NCBI RefSeq assembly: GCF_023822005.2
Contig: NZ_CP098806.1
Location: forward strand, 5,702,501-5,766,500
Direction: 5' to 3'
Source: Dyadobacter fanqingshengii
GTDB taxonomy: Bacteria; Bacteroidota; Bacteroidia; Cytophagales; Spirosomataceae
Length of the DNA stretch: 64,000 bases
Under the pieces are notes generated by a model. It ran no database searches. It saw nothing but the letters and a program-made list of their open reading frames with translations, and was not told the DNA's origin. Numbering within the stretch: position 1 is the first letter of the stretch; every line of letters starts with the position of its first letter. The position numbers and the translations under genes were made by a program. This document shows positions 1 through 7,461 of the stretch, in pieces.

Positions 1-30
1 TTCTGGACGGTTTTTGCTGTCGGAAATGAT

Positions 31-78
31 TGAGTCTTGCGAAAGGTTAAAACCATGTTTTACTTTTTGCAAGACTCA
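31..78. promoter_or_regulatory. Inverted repeat upstream of the ECF sigma factor gene
   Basis: A perfect 10-bp inverted repeat has arms TGAGTCTTGC (31-40) and GCAAGACTCA (69-78), separated by 28 nt. A smaller palindrome (GGTT-AA-AACC, 45-54) lies inside the loop. It sits 73 nt before the sigma factor ATG. It could be an operator, a leader hairpin, or the end of an upstream gene outside the window. The T-rich stretch after it (TTTTATTTG) is weak for an intrinsic terminator. Confidence 0.4.
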
Positions 79-150
79 AATTTTATTTGCCCTGAACCAA
101 AAAATGAACTATTATTGACGTGTTTTGATTCGGGAATTAGTATTGATTAA

Positions 151-693
151 ATGTCTGACGAAGAATTATTATCCCTTTTTGAAAATCCCGAAACGCGCCG
201 GAACGCTTTCAGTCAGCTGGTGCGGAAGTATCAGCAAAAAGTATATTGGCTGGTAAGGAAAATGGTCGTTGACCATGATGATGCGAATGACATTACACAG
301 GATGTTTTTATCAAAGCCTGGACTGCGCTGGAAAATTTCCGTGGCGATTCCAAGTTCTACACGTGGCTTTACCGGATCGCAAGCAATGAGGCCATCAACT
401 TCCTTAATAAGAAAAGAAAGCGCTTTTTCATTTCAATCAATGATGTAGAAAGTGAGCTCAGCGAAAAATTGGAAGCGGATCCATTGGTAAGTGGTGACGC
501 CATTCAGCTCAAATTGCAGAAGGCATTATTAAAATTACCAGAAAAGCAAAGGCTGGTTTTTAACCTTAAATATTTTGAAGAGCTTCCCTACGAGGAAATT
601 TCCGAGATCACCGGGACGTCGGTGGGTGCGCTAAAAGCTTCATACCACTGGGCTACAAAAAAAATTGAGGATTATTTAAACGAGACGGATTAA
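151..693 (+). CDS. RNA polymerase sigma factor, ECF subfamily
   Basis: This 180-residue protein directs RNA polymerase to a dedicated promoter set. The region 2 core is visible at about residues 22-92: the DDANDITQDVFIKAW stretch, then FRGDSKFYTWLYRIA (the region 2.3/2.4 melting and -10 recognition helices), followed by a basic NKKRKR. Region 4 is at about 125-175, with LPEKQRLVFNLKYFEELPY followed by the helix-turn-helix EEISEITGTSVGALKA. Length is normal for an ECF factor. The gene is followed after 54 nt by a one-pass membrane protein and then a Spy-like periplasmic protein, which suggests an envelope-stress module. The target regulon cannot be read from the sequence. Confidence 0.93.
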   Translation: MSDEELLSLFENPETRRNAFSQLVRKYQQKVYWLVRKMVVDHDDANDITQDVFIKAWTALENFRGDSKFYTWLYRIASNEAINFLNKKRKRFFISINDVESELSEKLEADPLVSGDAIQLKLQKALLKLPEKQRLVFNLKYFEELPYEEISEITGTSVGALKASYHWATKKIEDYLNETD

Positions 694-747
694 ACCATTT
701 CAAATTAGTTTGGTCAAATATTTACAAGAGTGGAAATATAAATAATC

Positions 748-1188
748 ATGGATAATAAGCGCATACGACTGGATGATCTGAAAAAGGAGGTTCCTTTTAC
801 AGTTCCTGAGGGCTATTTTGACAAACTGCCTCAGATGATCCAAGCAAGAATTCCGTCGGAACCTGTTCGCAAGCCGGTAATAGGCTGGTCGTGGCAGCGT
901 TCACTGGCGCTTGTGTCGGCAATGGCTTTGATCTTAGTGCTGGTATGGGTAACCGTTCCGGAACGTCAGGGATCGCTTGGACAGGAGCCATTAAGCGGCA
1001 TCAGCAATGCATCCATCGTTAGTTACCTGGAAGATCAGGATATGAGTTATTACGATTTAAGTGAGCATAAAGTTGTTCAGAAAGCATTTGACACGGATTC
1101 CACTGTACTTTTTTACCTGGACGGACTTGAAGATGACATTCTTCGCCAGCAATTACAGGAATCGGTTTCAAGTGCTGAGGCGATTTGA
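748..1188 (+). CDS. Single-pass membrane protein, candidate anti-sigma factor
   Basis: The 146-residue protein has a soluble N-terminal segment of about 48 residues that includes the LKKEVPFTVPEGYFDKLP stretch. One hydrophobic helix follows at about 50-70 (SLALVSAMALILVLVWVTVP), then an acidic C-terminal domain. The N-terminal V-PEGYFD pattern recurs in small Bacteroidota proteins encoded after ECF sigma factors. No zinc-binding HxxxCxxC anti-sigma motif is present. The assignment rests on position (54 nt after the sigma gene, 19 nt before the next gene) and topology, not on a recognised domain. It would hold the sigma factor at the inner membrane if the inference is right. Confidence 0.6.
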   Translation: MDNKRIRLDDLKKEVPFTVPEGYFDKLPQMIQARIPSEPVRKPVIGWSWQRSLALVSAMALILVLVWVTVPERQGSLGQEPLSGISNASIVSYLEDQDMSYYDLSEHKVVQKAFDTDSTVLFYLDGLEDDILRQQLQESVSSAEAI

Positions 1189-1207
1189 CCCTAACAATAA
1201 TTATAAA

Positions 1208-1663
1208 ATGAACTTACAAGCTATTACCAGACACCGAAATTTATTGACAATCCTCGTTGTGGCCCTGCTTTCGATTACAGCAGCTAGCGCGCAAAGGAAA
1301 TCGGAGGAAGAGATAAAGAGAATTCAAGACGCGAAAGTTGCCATTATCACCAATCGTCTGAACCTGACACCCGAACAGTCGACGGGATTCTGGCCGGTTT
1401 ACAATGAGTATTCTCAGAAAAGAAAAGAAATTCACAGGGCGCAGCGTAAGATCATTAATGATAAGAAGGCGGAAGGCCAGACCGATGATCAAGTCCTCAA
1501 CAACCTGAAAGAAGTGCAGGAATTGCGTCAGAAAGAGCTGGATCTTGAAAAAGAATATCAAAACCGCTTTTTAAAGGTAATAACAGCAAGTCAGGTGATC
1601 GAATTGTATAAGGCGGAACGTACATTTAATGATATGCTTATCCAGCGCCTTAAGAATAAATAG
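1208..1663 (+). CDS. Periplasmic Spy/CpxP-like helical protein
   Basis: The ATG at 1208 gives 151 residues with a clean Sec signal peptide (hydrophobic core about 11-25, cleavage near AASA-Q29). A longer in-frame reading from 1061 would overlap the previous gene by 128 bp and bury the signal, so it was rejected. The mature part is charged and helical, with LTPEQ at 53-57 and a second weaker copy (ITASQ) near 125. This resembles the LTxxQ motif of the Spy/CpxP periplasmic chaperone/stress family. Being third in an operon with an ECF sigma factor and a putative membrane anti-sigma factor, it is a plausible stress sensor or effector. The family match is by motif and helix content only. Confidence 0.7.
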   Translation: MNLQAITRHRNLLTILVVALLSITAASAQRKSEEEIKRIQDAKVAIITNRLNLTPEQSTGFWPVYNEYSQKRKEIHRAQRKIINDKKAEGQTDDQVLNNLKEVQELRQKELDLEKEYQNRFLKVITASQVIELYKAERTFNDMLIQRLKNK

Positions 1664-1709
1664 AACATGAAGCGTTTTTGACCGACCTATCGGCTTATTA
1701 CAAAGCGTT

Positions 1710-1746
1710 ATCCCACATTGGCCACGGCCGGTTGTGGGATTTTTTA
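1710..1746 (+). terminator. Rho-independent terminator of the sigma factor operon
   Basis: The arms ATCCCACA (1710-1717) and TGTGGGAT (1733-1740) form an 8-bp stem, and an inner GGCC/GGCC element strengthens the loop. A run of T follows at once (1740-1745). It lies 47 nt after the Spy-like gene stop. Confidence 0.8.
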
Positions 1747-1751
1747 TGTAA

Positions 1752-1783
1752 AAAAATAGCCGGAAATTTTCCGGCTATTTTTA
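1752..1783. terminator. Bidirectional terminator between the Spy-like gene and the SulP gene
   Basis: The perfect stem ATAGCCGG (1756-1763) / CCGGCTAT (1771-1778) is flanked by an A-run on the left and a T-run on the right, so it can act on either strand. It mainly serves the minus-strand SulP gene, which ends at 1812. Confidence 0.8.
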
Positions 1784-1811
1784 TTGATATCATTACTTAA
1801 TGTTGGCATTA

Positions 1812-3389
1812 TCAATGGCCGCCGACCACTTCCACGCCGCTTATGCCCTTGGTTTCCACGGTTATGTTCCGCAGCGGAGCCGCATGCTTTTTGAAATCCT
1901 GGATAATTTCCAGCACATCATAATCGATATTCATGGACTTGCTGCCGTCGATCACGACGGTGGCATTATCGGGCAAGTTGTCTAAGGTTGCGCTAATACT
2001 GCCTTTGTTCAGGAATGTAACTTCCTCAGACAAGATCAGCGTAATTACGTCTCCATCCCTGTGTTTTTCTTTCACATAATGGTAGGAATGTTTGTAATTT
2101 TTGCGAAGAATAAAATATATAGCAACCACCATTCCAATCGCGATTCCTTTCAGTAGATCGGTGCTTAAAATGGCGATAATTGTTACTATAAAGGGGATAA
2201 ACTGTTCTTTGCCCAATTGGTACATTCCTTTGTAAAGAGAAAATTTGGACAGTTTATAACCAACCACTAAAAGTACAGCGGCAAGTGATGCCAATGGGAT
2301 GTAATTCAAAAATGCCGGAATAAAAAGAGCAGAAAGCAACAAAATGGATCCATGCGTAATGGTTGCCATTTTAGTTCTTCCGCCTGAATCTATATTGGCA
2401 GAGCTTCGCACAATCACCTGCGTAATAGGCAAACCCCCGATCATACCCGATGTAATGTTACCGATTCCCTGCGCAATAAGCTCACGGTTTGTGGGCGTGT
2501 TACGCTTGAACGGATCTAATTTGTCAGTCGCTTCAACGCATAACAATGTTTCAAGACTGGCCACAATCGCCAATGTTAAGCCGATTGTATAAGTTTCAAC
2601 CCGTGTAATGGCGGAGAAATCAGGAGTTTTGAAAAAACTGAAAAACTCGCTTGCAGAAGATGCAACGGGTAATTGTACCAAATGCTCACCCGACAATGCC
2701 CAGTCCGGCATTGATTTTGAAAATAAAAGATTAAGCAAAATTCCGGAAATCACCACGAATAAAGCACCTGGTACGAACCGGAAAAGCTGAATTTTTTTCA
2801 TAAAAGGCCGGTCAAACAGGATTAGCAAACCGAGCGAGATCAATGATATAATGATGGCTCCGGTGCTGCTGTATTTCACCGCGTTGAAAAGCTCAGTAAA
2901 TGTATTTTGGCCGTCTTTTTGAGCAAACGCCTCATCACCCATAAAATCAGCATCATAACCGAATGCGTGAGGGATTTCCTTAAGTATAAGGGTTATTCCG
3001 ATGGCTGCCAACATTCCTTTGATGACAGACGATGGGAAATAATAACCAATGATGCCGGCCTTCATAAATCCGGCGATGACCTGAATAATCCCTGCAATGA
3101 CAACCGCCAGAAGAAACGCCTCAAAGCTGCCCAGCGTATCCAGGGCATTGAGTACGATCACGACAAGCCCTGCCGCAGGACCAGACACCCCAAGTGACGA
3201 TCCGCTGAGGAAACCAACGACGATCCCGCCGATCATTCCGGCAATTATACCTGAAAATAGAAGGTCCGAGCGCCCGGTTGAGGCCAGGGCCACACCAAGG
3301 CATAATGGTAACGCAACCAGATAAACGACCAGCCCGGCAGGGATATCAAACTTAAGGTTGGAAAACAAATTCTTTTTATCTGCTGACAT
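1812..3389 (-). CDS. SulP-family inorganic anion transporter (probable bicarbonate or sulfate carrier)
   Basis: This 525-residue integral inner-membrane protein has the SulP/SLC26 layout. The N-terminal hydrophobic domain (about 15-430) holds some 11-14 helices, including the conserved PxGLVVYLVALPLCLGVALAS start, SGPAAGLVV and the GGLPITQVIVRSSANIDSGG segment. A cytoplasmic STAS-type tail follows (about 440-525), with the EEVTFLNKG and VVIDGSKSMNIDYDVLE elements. Length is normal. The gene follows a beta-carbonic anhydrase gene on the same strand after a 47-nt gap. SulP-carbonic anhydrase pairing is known from BicA-like bicarbonate uptake, so bicarbonate is the favoured substrate; sulfate cannot be excluded. 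Confidence 0.88.
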   Translation of the reverse strand: MSADKKNLFSNLKFDIPAGLVVYLVALPLCLGVALASTGRSDLLFSGIIAGMIGGIVVGFLSGSSLGVSGPAAGLVVIVLNALDTLGSFEAFLLAVVIAGIIQVIAGFMKAGIIGYYFPSSVIKGMLAAIGITLILKEIPHAFGYDADFMGDEAFAQKDGQNTFTELFNAVKYSSTGAIIISLISLGLLILFDRPFMKKIQLFRFVPGALFVVISGILLNLLFSKSMPDWALSGEHLVQLPVASSASEFFSFFKTPDFSAITRVETYTIGLTLAIVASLETLLCVEATDKLDPFKRNTPTNRELIAQGIGNITSGMIGGLPITQVIVRSSANIDSGGRTKMATITHGSILLLSALFIPAFLNYIPLASLAAVLLVVGYKLSKFSLYKGMYQLGKEQFIPFIVTIIAILSTDLLKGIAIGMVVAIYFILRKNYKHSYHYVKEKHRDGDVITLILSEEVTFLNKGSISATLDNLPDNATVVIDGSKSMNIDYDVLEIIQDFKKHAAPLRNITVETKGISGVEVVGGH

Positions 3390-3436
3390 ACGATTATTTC
3401 TGATAAGTCAATTTGAAAACAAAAGCTAATGCGAAA

Positions 3437-4084
3437 TCAGGCGAGGGGAGGAGTTTCCATCTTGTACACATTCTCCATGTCGTTCGCACTGTCCATCGTA
3501 ACGCCCAGATCCTGGAGAACGCCGGTCCCAACTGCGTAAACAACCCCGTGAACCTGTAAAGCCTTCTTATTTGCCCAAGCATTCTGCACAATTGAAGTTT
3601 TCGCAAGGTCCATAACCTGCTCGATCACATTCAGCTCAACAAATCTGTCGGTTCTCTTCTGTCTGTCTTCAATGCTGTTAAGCTCGTCCTGGTGAAGTCT
3701 GTAAACGTCCTTAATGTGGCGCAGCCAGTTGTCTATGAGACCCACTTGCTTGTTCCCCATAGCAGCAGCAACGCCGCCGCAACCGTAGTGGCCGCAAACG
3801 ATAATGTGTTGTACACCAAGCACATTTACCGAATAATCAAGCACGCTTAGCATGCTCATATCTGTGTGAATGACCATGTTGGCAATGTTGCGATGCACGA
3901 AAATATCGCCGGGCATTGTTCCGGTCAAGGCATTGGCGGGAACGCGGCTATCCGAGCAGCCGATCCACAGAAACTTCGGGCTTTGTCCGTTTGCAAGCTT
4001 TGTGAAGAATTCAGGATCCTGCTCGTTTGTTGCCGCGACCCATTTTTTATTGTTTTCAAATAGTTGGTTATATGACTTGATCAT
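3437..4084 (-). CDS. Beta-class carbonic anhydrase
   Basis: The enzyme interconverts carbon dioxide and bicarbonate in the cytoplasm. The ATG at 4084 gives 215 residues beginning MIKSYNQLFENNKKW, the usual start of this family. A longer reading from 4156 adds 24 non-homologous residues. The zinc site is complete: Cys43-x-Asp45-x-Arg47 (CSDSR), then His99 and Cys102 in HYGCGG. The DSRVPA and FVHRNIAN motifs are also present. It sits directly upstream of the SulP transporter in an apparent two-gene operon, so hydration and anion transport are probably coupled. Confidence 0.95.
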   Translation of the reverse strand: MIKSYNQLFENNKKWVAATNEQDPEFFTKLANGQSPKFLWIGCSDSRVPANALTGTMPGDIFVHRNIANMVIHTDMSMLSVLDYSVNVLGVQHIIVCGHYGCGGVAAAMGNKQVGLIDNWLRHIKDVYRLHQDELNSIEDRQKRTDRFVELNVIEQVMDLAKTSIVQNAWANKKALQVHGVVYAVGTGVLQDLGVTMDSANDMENVYKMETPPLA

Positions 4085-4201
4085 GATCTTTTTTTGAATA
4101 AAATTTATTTGAATAGGAGAACTTGAATGACACGCCCGGCGGGATGGAAAATACACATCCGCGGGAGCACCATGCTCACAGAATAAATAATGTCGAAAAA
4201 A

Positions 4202-4498
4202 TCAGATCAATTCGGGTGGCGGAGAGAGCAGCTTTAACGATATCTCGTTTTGGAACCCCGAAGAATAGGAGAAAGTATTTTTGAGGGGAATTGATAAAGT
4301 GTTTTTATCAACATTGAAGTAATGAGAAATCAGCAACTGGTCGTCACTGATTTTCTCAACTTCGGTCTTTTCATTATCACAAGTGCCGGTATCGCAAACC
4401 ACAGATGACTTTTCCTTGGCCAGCAAAATGCTGGCGACATCTGTGGCTTTACAGATGAGGAAGGCCGTAAGTAATATGAGACAAAGTGACTTAAGCAA
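4202..4498 (-). CDS. Small exported hypothetical protein
   Basis: This 98-residue protein has a hydrophobic N-terminus (MLKSLCLILLTAFLICK) that could be a signal peptide or anchor. The hydrophilic remainder has two close cysteines (CDTGTC, about 35-40) and a proline-rich end (SPPPEL). I do not recognise the family. It lies between the carbonic anhydrase gene and a 35-residue membrane protein gene on the same strand, with 26 nt to the latter. The upstream reading frame and signal-like start favour a real gene. Confidence 0.5.
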   Translation of the reverse strand: MLKSLCLILLTAFLICKATDVASILLAKEKSSVVCDTGTCDNEKTEVEKISDDQLLISHYFNVDKNTLSIPLKNTFSYSSGFQNEISLKLLSPPPELI

Positions 4499-4524
4499 TT
4501 TGAGATGTGATTAGGTAAAGGCTT

Positions 4525-4632
4525 TTACTTAGCTTTCCATTGTTTTTCATTGTTTTCCAGCCAGCGTCCTACAAGGAACGCAGAACCGAGAAGAACCACA
4601 TAAAAAACGATCATTATGATTGTCATTTCCAT
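4525..4632 (-). CDS. Small membrane protein of 35 residues
   Basis: An ATG at 4632 opens a 35-codon frame. It encodes a hydrophobic helix at about residues 4-22 (IIMIVFYVVLLGSAFLVG), followed by a charged tail (RWLENNEKQWKAK). The pattern of one membrane helix and a positively charged amphipathic tail is typical of small regulatory or subunit membrane proteins. The frame is followed after 26 nt by the 98-residue exported protein gene. No family was recognised. An ATG two codons in gives almost the same product. Confidence 0.5.
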   Translation of the reverse strand: MEMTIIMIVFYVVLLGSAFLVGRWLENNEKQWKAK

Positions 4633-4710
4633 AAAAAAGCAATTTATACACTACTTAACGTTAACAAAATTAACTAAAAAATGTCTTAGCCCGCTCAATA
4701 AATCAAAAAA

Positions 4711-5835
4711 TTAAAGAACTCCTTTCGTCGAAGGCATGAAATCCAGTGCCTTCAAATCACGTCTGACGGCCATCTTTATTGCCTTTGCGAACGCTTTAAA
4801 TATCGATTCAATCTTATGATGCTCATTGTCACCGCTTACCTGAATATTTAAATTAGATAGCGAGGTGTCTGAAAAAGATTTGAAAAAGTGAAAAAACATT
4901 TCCGTTGGCATTTCGCCGATCTTCTCTCTTTTGAATTCGGCATCCCAAACGATCCAGGGACGGCCGGAGAAATCAATGGCAACCTGCGCCAAAGCTTCGT
5001 CCATCGGAAGTAAAAATCCATATCGGCTGATGCCGCGCTTGTCGCCAATCGCCTGTCTGTAAGCTTCGCCCAATGCCAGCGCAGTATCCTCAATGGTGTG
5101 ATGTTCATCAATATGCAGGTCGCCTTCGACCTGGATCGAAAGGTCAGCGCCTGAATGTCTGGCCAGTTGGTCCAGCATATGATCGAAAAATCCGAGTCCG
5201 GTGTGAATGTTGGCCCGGCCGCTTCCGTCCAGGTTTAGCTCCACTTTTATCTGCGTTTCCTTAGTATTGCGTTCAACGGACGCTTTTCGTGCAGGTAATT
5301 TTAAATGTTCGTAAATCGCATCCCAATCTTTTGAAACGAAGCTGGTAACCTCGTTCATTTTCTCTGATACGCCCGTTTCAGGAACGTTATCCAGCACTAA
5401 AATGGCCTTAGCACCCAGATTTACAGCCAGCTGAACATCTGTGAGTCGATCGCCGATCACGTAACTGTTTGCCAGGTCATATTCTTCTGAAAAATACTCG
5501 GACAGCATTCCTATGCCTGGTTTCCGGGTTGGCAGATTGTCTTCCGGAAAGCTGCGATCCACGTGAACATTGGTAAAATGTATGTTTTCTCCCGCTAGTG
5601 TCTGCAACATTTTATTTTGCGCCGGCCAGAATGTGGGTTCGGGGAATGAATCTGTTCCCAAGCCGTCCTGATTGGTTACCATGACCAGCTCATAATCAGT
5701 TTCTTCTGCAATCTTGCGGAGTGCGGATATTGCTTTTGGTAAAAATTCGAGTTTTTCTAATGAGTCTACCTGAAAATCCGTGGGAGGTTCAACGATGATC
5801 GTTCCGTCCCGATCAATAAATAAGACTTTTTTCAT
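4711..5835 (-). CDS. hisB: Bifunctional histidinol-phosphatase / imidazoleglycerol-phosphate dehydratase
   Basis: HisB catalyses two steps of histidine synthesis: dehydration of imidazole glycerol phosphate, and hydrolysis of histidinol phosphate. The N-terminal half (about 1-165) is a HAD phosphatase with the catalytic DRDGT at residues 8-12 and a [10 protein letters not shown] motif near 142. The C-terminal half (about 180-374) is the IGPD domain with metal-binding [14 protein letters not shown] and [15 protein letters not shown]. The 374-residue length fits the fused form found in enterobacteria and many Bacteroidota. No other his genes are in the window, so it stands apart from a his operon here. 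It is divergent from ribE. Confidence 0.95.
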   Translation of the reverse strand: MKKVLFIDRDGTIIVEPPTDFQVDSLEKLEFLPKAISALRKIAEETDYELVMVTNQDGLGTDSFPEPTFWPAQNKMLQTLAGENIHFTNVHVDRSFPEDNLPTRKPGIGMLSEYFSEEYDLANSYVIGDRLTDVQLAVNLGAKAILVLDNVPETGVSEKMNEVTSFVSKDWDAIYEHLKLPARKASVERNTKETQIKVELNLDGSGRANIHTGLGFFDHMLDQLARHSGADLSIQVEGDLHIDEHHTIEDTALALGEAYRQAIGDKRGISRYGFLLPMDEALAQVAIDFSGRPWIVWDAEFKREKIGEMPTEMFFHFFKSFSDTSLSNLNIQVSGDNEHHKIESIFKAFAKAIKMAVRRDLKALDFMPSTKGVL

Positions 5836-5943
5836 TAATGGTTATAAAAGATATGTTAGGCAAAAGGAATGTCTGTTCCCGCGTTCCTGCAAAGTTCGCA
5901 AACTATGTGGATTTGAAAAGATTTACACACAGCAATAGCGCCT

Positions 5944-5987
5944 TTTGTACAGAAAAGAGTAATGTTAAATTGTAACTTTGTATTTAA
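5944..5987 (+). promoter_or_regulatory. Candidate Bacteroidota-type promoter for ribE
   Basis: A -7 box TAACTTTG (5973-5980) matches the Bacteroidota TAnnTTTG consensus exactly. A TTTG lies upstream at 5944-5947, although the 25-nt spacing is longer than the usual 19-21. Transcription would begin near 5985, about 20 nt before the ribE ATG. Confidence 0.45.
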
Positions 5988-6003
5988 AATTTCGACTAAG
6001 ATA

Positions 6004-6597
6004 ATGTTTACAGGAATTGTAGAATCCGTTGCAACGCTTTTAAAAGTAGATTCAGAAGGCACAAATAAAACTTTTTCGTTTCAATCACCGATTGCACCTG
6101 AACTTAAAATTGATCAGAGCGTAAATCATAATGGCGTTTGCCTTACCGTGGTGGCTGTGGAAGGGGACACTTATAAGGTGACAGCCATTGAAGAAACATT
6201 GATCAAGACAAACCTGGGCGACCTGGCAGTTGATGATAAAATCAATCTGGAACGCTGTATGCCGGCCAATGGCAGGTTCGACGGCCACATTGTGCAAGGG
6301 CATGTGGACCAAACCGGCGTGTGCACTGCCATTGAAGAACGCGATGGAAGCTGGCTTTTCGACTTCGAATATGACGCTTCTACAGGAAATCTTACAGTGG
6401 AAAAAGGTTCTATATGTATCAATGGCGTGAGTCTTACCGTTTTTAACTCTGAAAAGAATGCATTCCGGGTCGCGATCATTCCTTATACCTATGAATTCAC
6501 CAATTTTCACAGCCTTAAAGCGGGCGACCGCGTTAATCTTGAATTTGATATTCTTGGTAAGTACATTAAAAGAATTCTTGGCTCATATACAATGTAG
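6004..6597 (+). CDS. ribE: Riboflavin synthase, alpha chain
   Basis: The enzyme dismutates two molecules of 6,7-dimethyl-8-ribityllumazine to riboflavin. The ATG at 6004 yields the canonical MFTGIVE N-terminus and 197 residues; an earlier in-frame codon at 5962 would add 14 unrelated residues. Two tandem lumazine-binding domains are visible (about 1-97 and 98-197), each with a GVCLTV / GVSLTV strand and a paired V-x-GH-VDQTG or IIPYTYEFTN segment. The gene stands alone, 66 nt before a PASTA-domain gene. No FMN riboswitch-like structure was seen upstream. Confidence 0.95.
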   Translation: MFTGIVESVATLLKVDSEGTNKTFSFQSPIAPELKIDQSVNHNGVCLTVVAVEGDTYKVTAIEETLIKTNLGDLAVDDKINLERCMPANGRFDGHIVQGHVDQTGVCTAIEERDGSWLFDFEYDASTGNLTVEKGSICINGVSLTVFNSEKNAFRVAIIPYTYEFTNFHSLKAGDRVNLEFDILGKYIKRILGSYTM

Positions 6598-6663
6598 TAT
6601 ATTGGCATCCTGAAATATTACGTTTATTTTTACCCGTCTATACATTTCGAGCATCATTAATAC

Positions 6664-7461
6664 ATGGCCAAAATAAGTACACAGTCCAGAACGGATCTAT
6701 TCATACACATCGGAATTATAGTTTCACTGCTTTTGGTTCTTTTCCTGGGTTTCTTTTTTGTTTATCTGCCTTTCACAACCAATCATGGTGAGGCAGTAAC
6801 CATCCCGGATTTAAAGAAAAAGAATGTTGAAGACCTCGAAGAATTTCTCGAAAGTCGTGACCTGCGTTACGAAGTGGATTGCACTTTCGTGGCCAATGTG
6901 CCTCCGCTGACAATTATTTCTCAATATCCATTGCCGGGTGCCAAAGTAAAAGAGGGCCGGAAAATATACGTTACCGTTTCGTCAAGGACAGCGCCATTGA
7001 TCAAAATGCCCAAGCTGACGGATATGACGCACCGGAGCGCGCAAATGTTATTGAAAAGTGTCGGACTGGAAGAGGGAAACATTTCTTATGTGCCCGATAT
7101 GGCGCAAAATGCAGTTTTAAAACAAATGTATAATGGCAAGGAAATCCTGCCTGGGCAGGCCATTGCCAAGGGCACGAAAATAGACCTTGAATTGGGAGAA
7201 GGGCTTGGTACTGCGCAATTTGAGGCGCCTTCCGTCTTGGGCTTACCGCTGGACGAGGCGAAAATCGCGCTGATCGGAGCCGGACTGAAAGTTGGTCAGC
7301 AAATGGAAATACCAGCAGAGGAAGGACAAGCAGCAGGCACGGTGGTGAGACAGAACCCCGACGCTGGAAATAATGTAAGAATAGGAGATGTAATCGATCT
7401 CTGGATCACACCACAGGCAGTTGAATCAGCTGGGAATGAGAATATATTACCGGAACAGTAA
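6664..7461 (+). CDS. PASTA-domain membrane protein without kinase domain
   Basis: This 265-residue protein has a short cytoplasmic N-terminus, one membrane helix (about 12-34) and three tandem PASTA domains (about 40-108, 109-180, 181-255). The repeated hallmarks are P-DL-KN-V-DLEEFL, P-LTDMTHRSAQMLL and PSVLGLPLDEAKIALIGAGL, each ending with a strand and a turn (YPLPGAKV, QNPDAGNNV). PASTA domains in penicillin-binding proteins and Ser/Thr kinases bind peptidoglycan fragments. No catalytic domain is present here, so it is likely a cell-wall-binding or sensing subunit. Its 3' end overlaps the next gene by 26 bp, suggesting co-translation. Confidence 0.9.
   Translation: MAKISTQSRTDLFIHIGIIVSLLLVLFLGFFFVYLPFTTNHGEAVTIPDLKKKNVEDLEEFLESRDLRYEVDCTFVANVPPLTIISQYPLPGAKVKEGRKIYVTVSSRTAPLIKMPKLTDMTHRSAQMLLKSVGLEEGNISYVPDMAQNAVLKQMYNGKEILPGQAIAKGTKIDLELGEGLGTAQFEAPSVLGLPLDEAKIALIGAGLKVGQQMEIPAEEGQAAGTVVRQNPDAGNNVRIGDVIDLWITPQAVESAGNENILPEQ

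Noticed and set aside
1061..1207. A longer reading of the Spy-like protein starting at 1061
   Set aside because: It overlaps the previous gene by 128 bp and hides the signal peptide that begins at the 1208 ATG.
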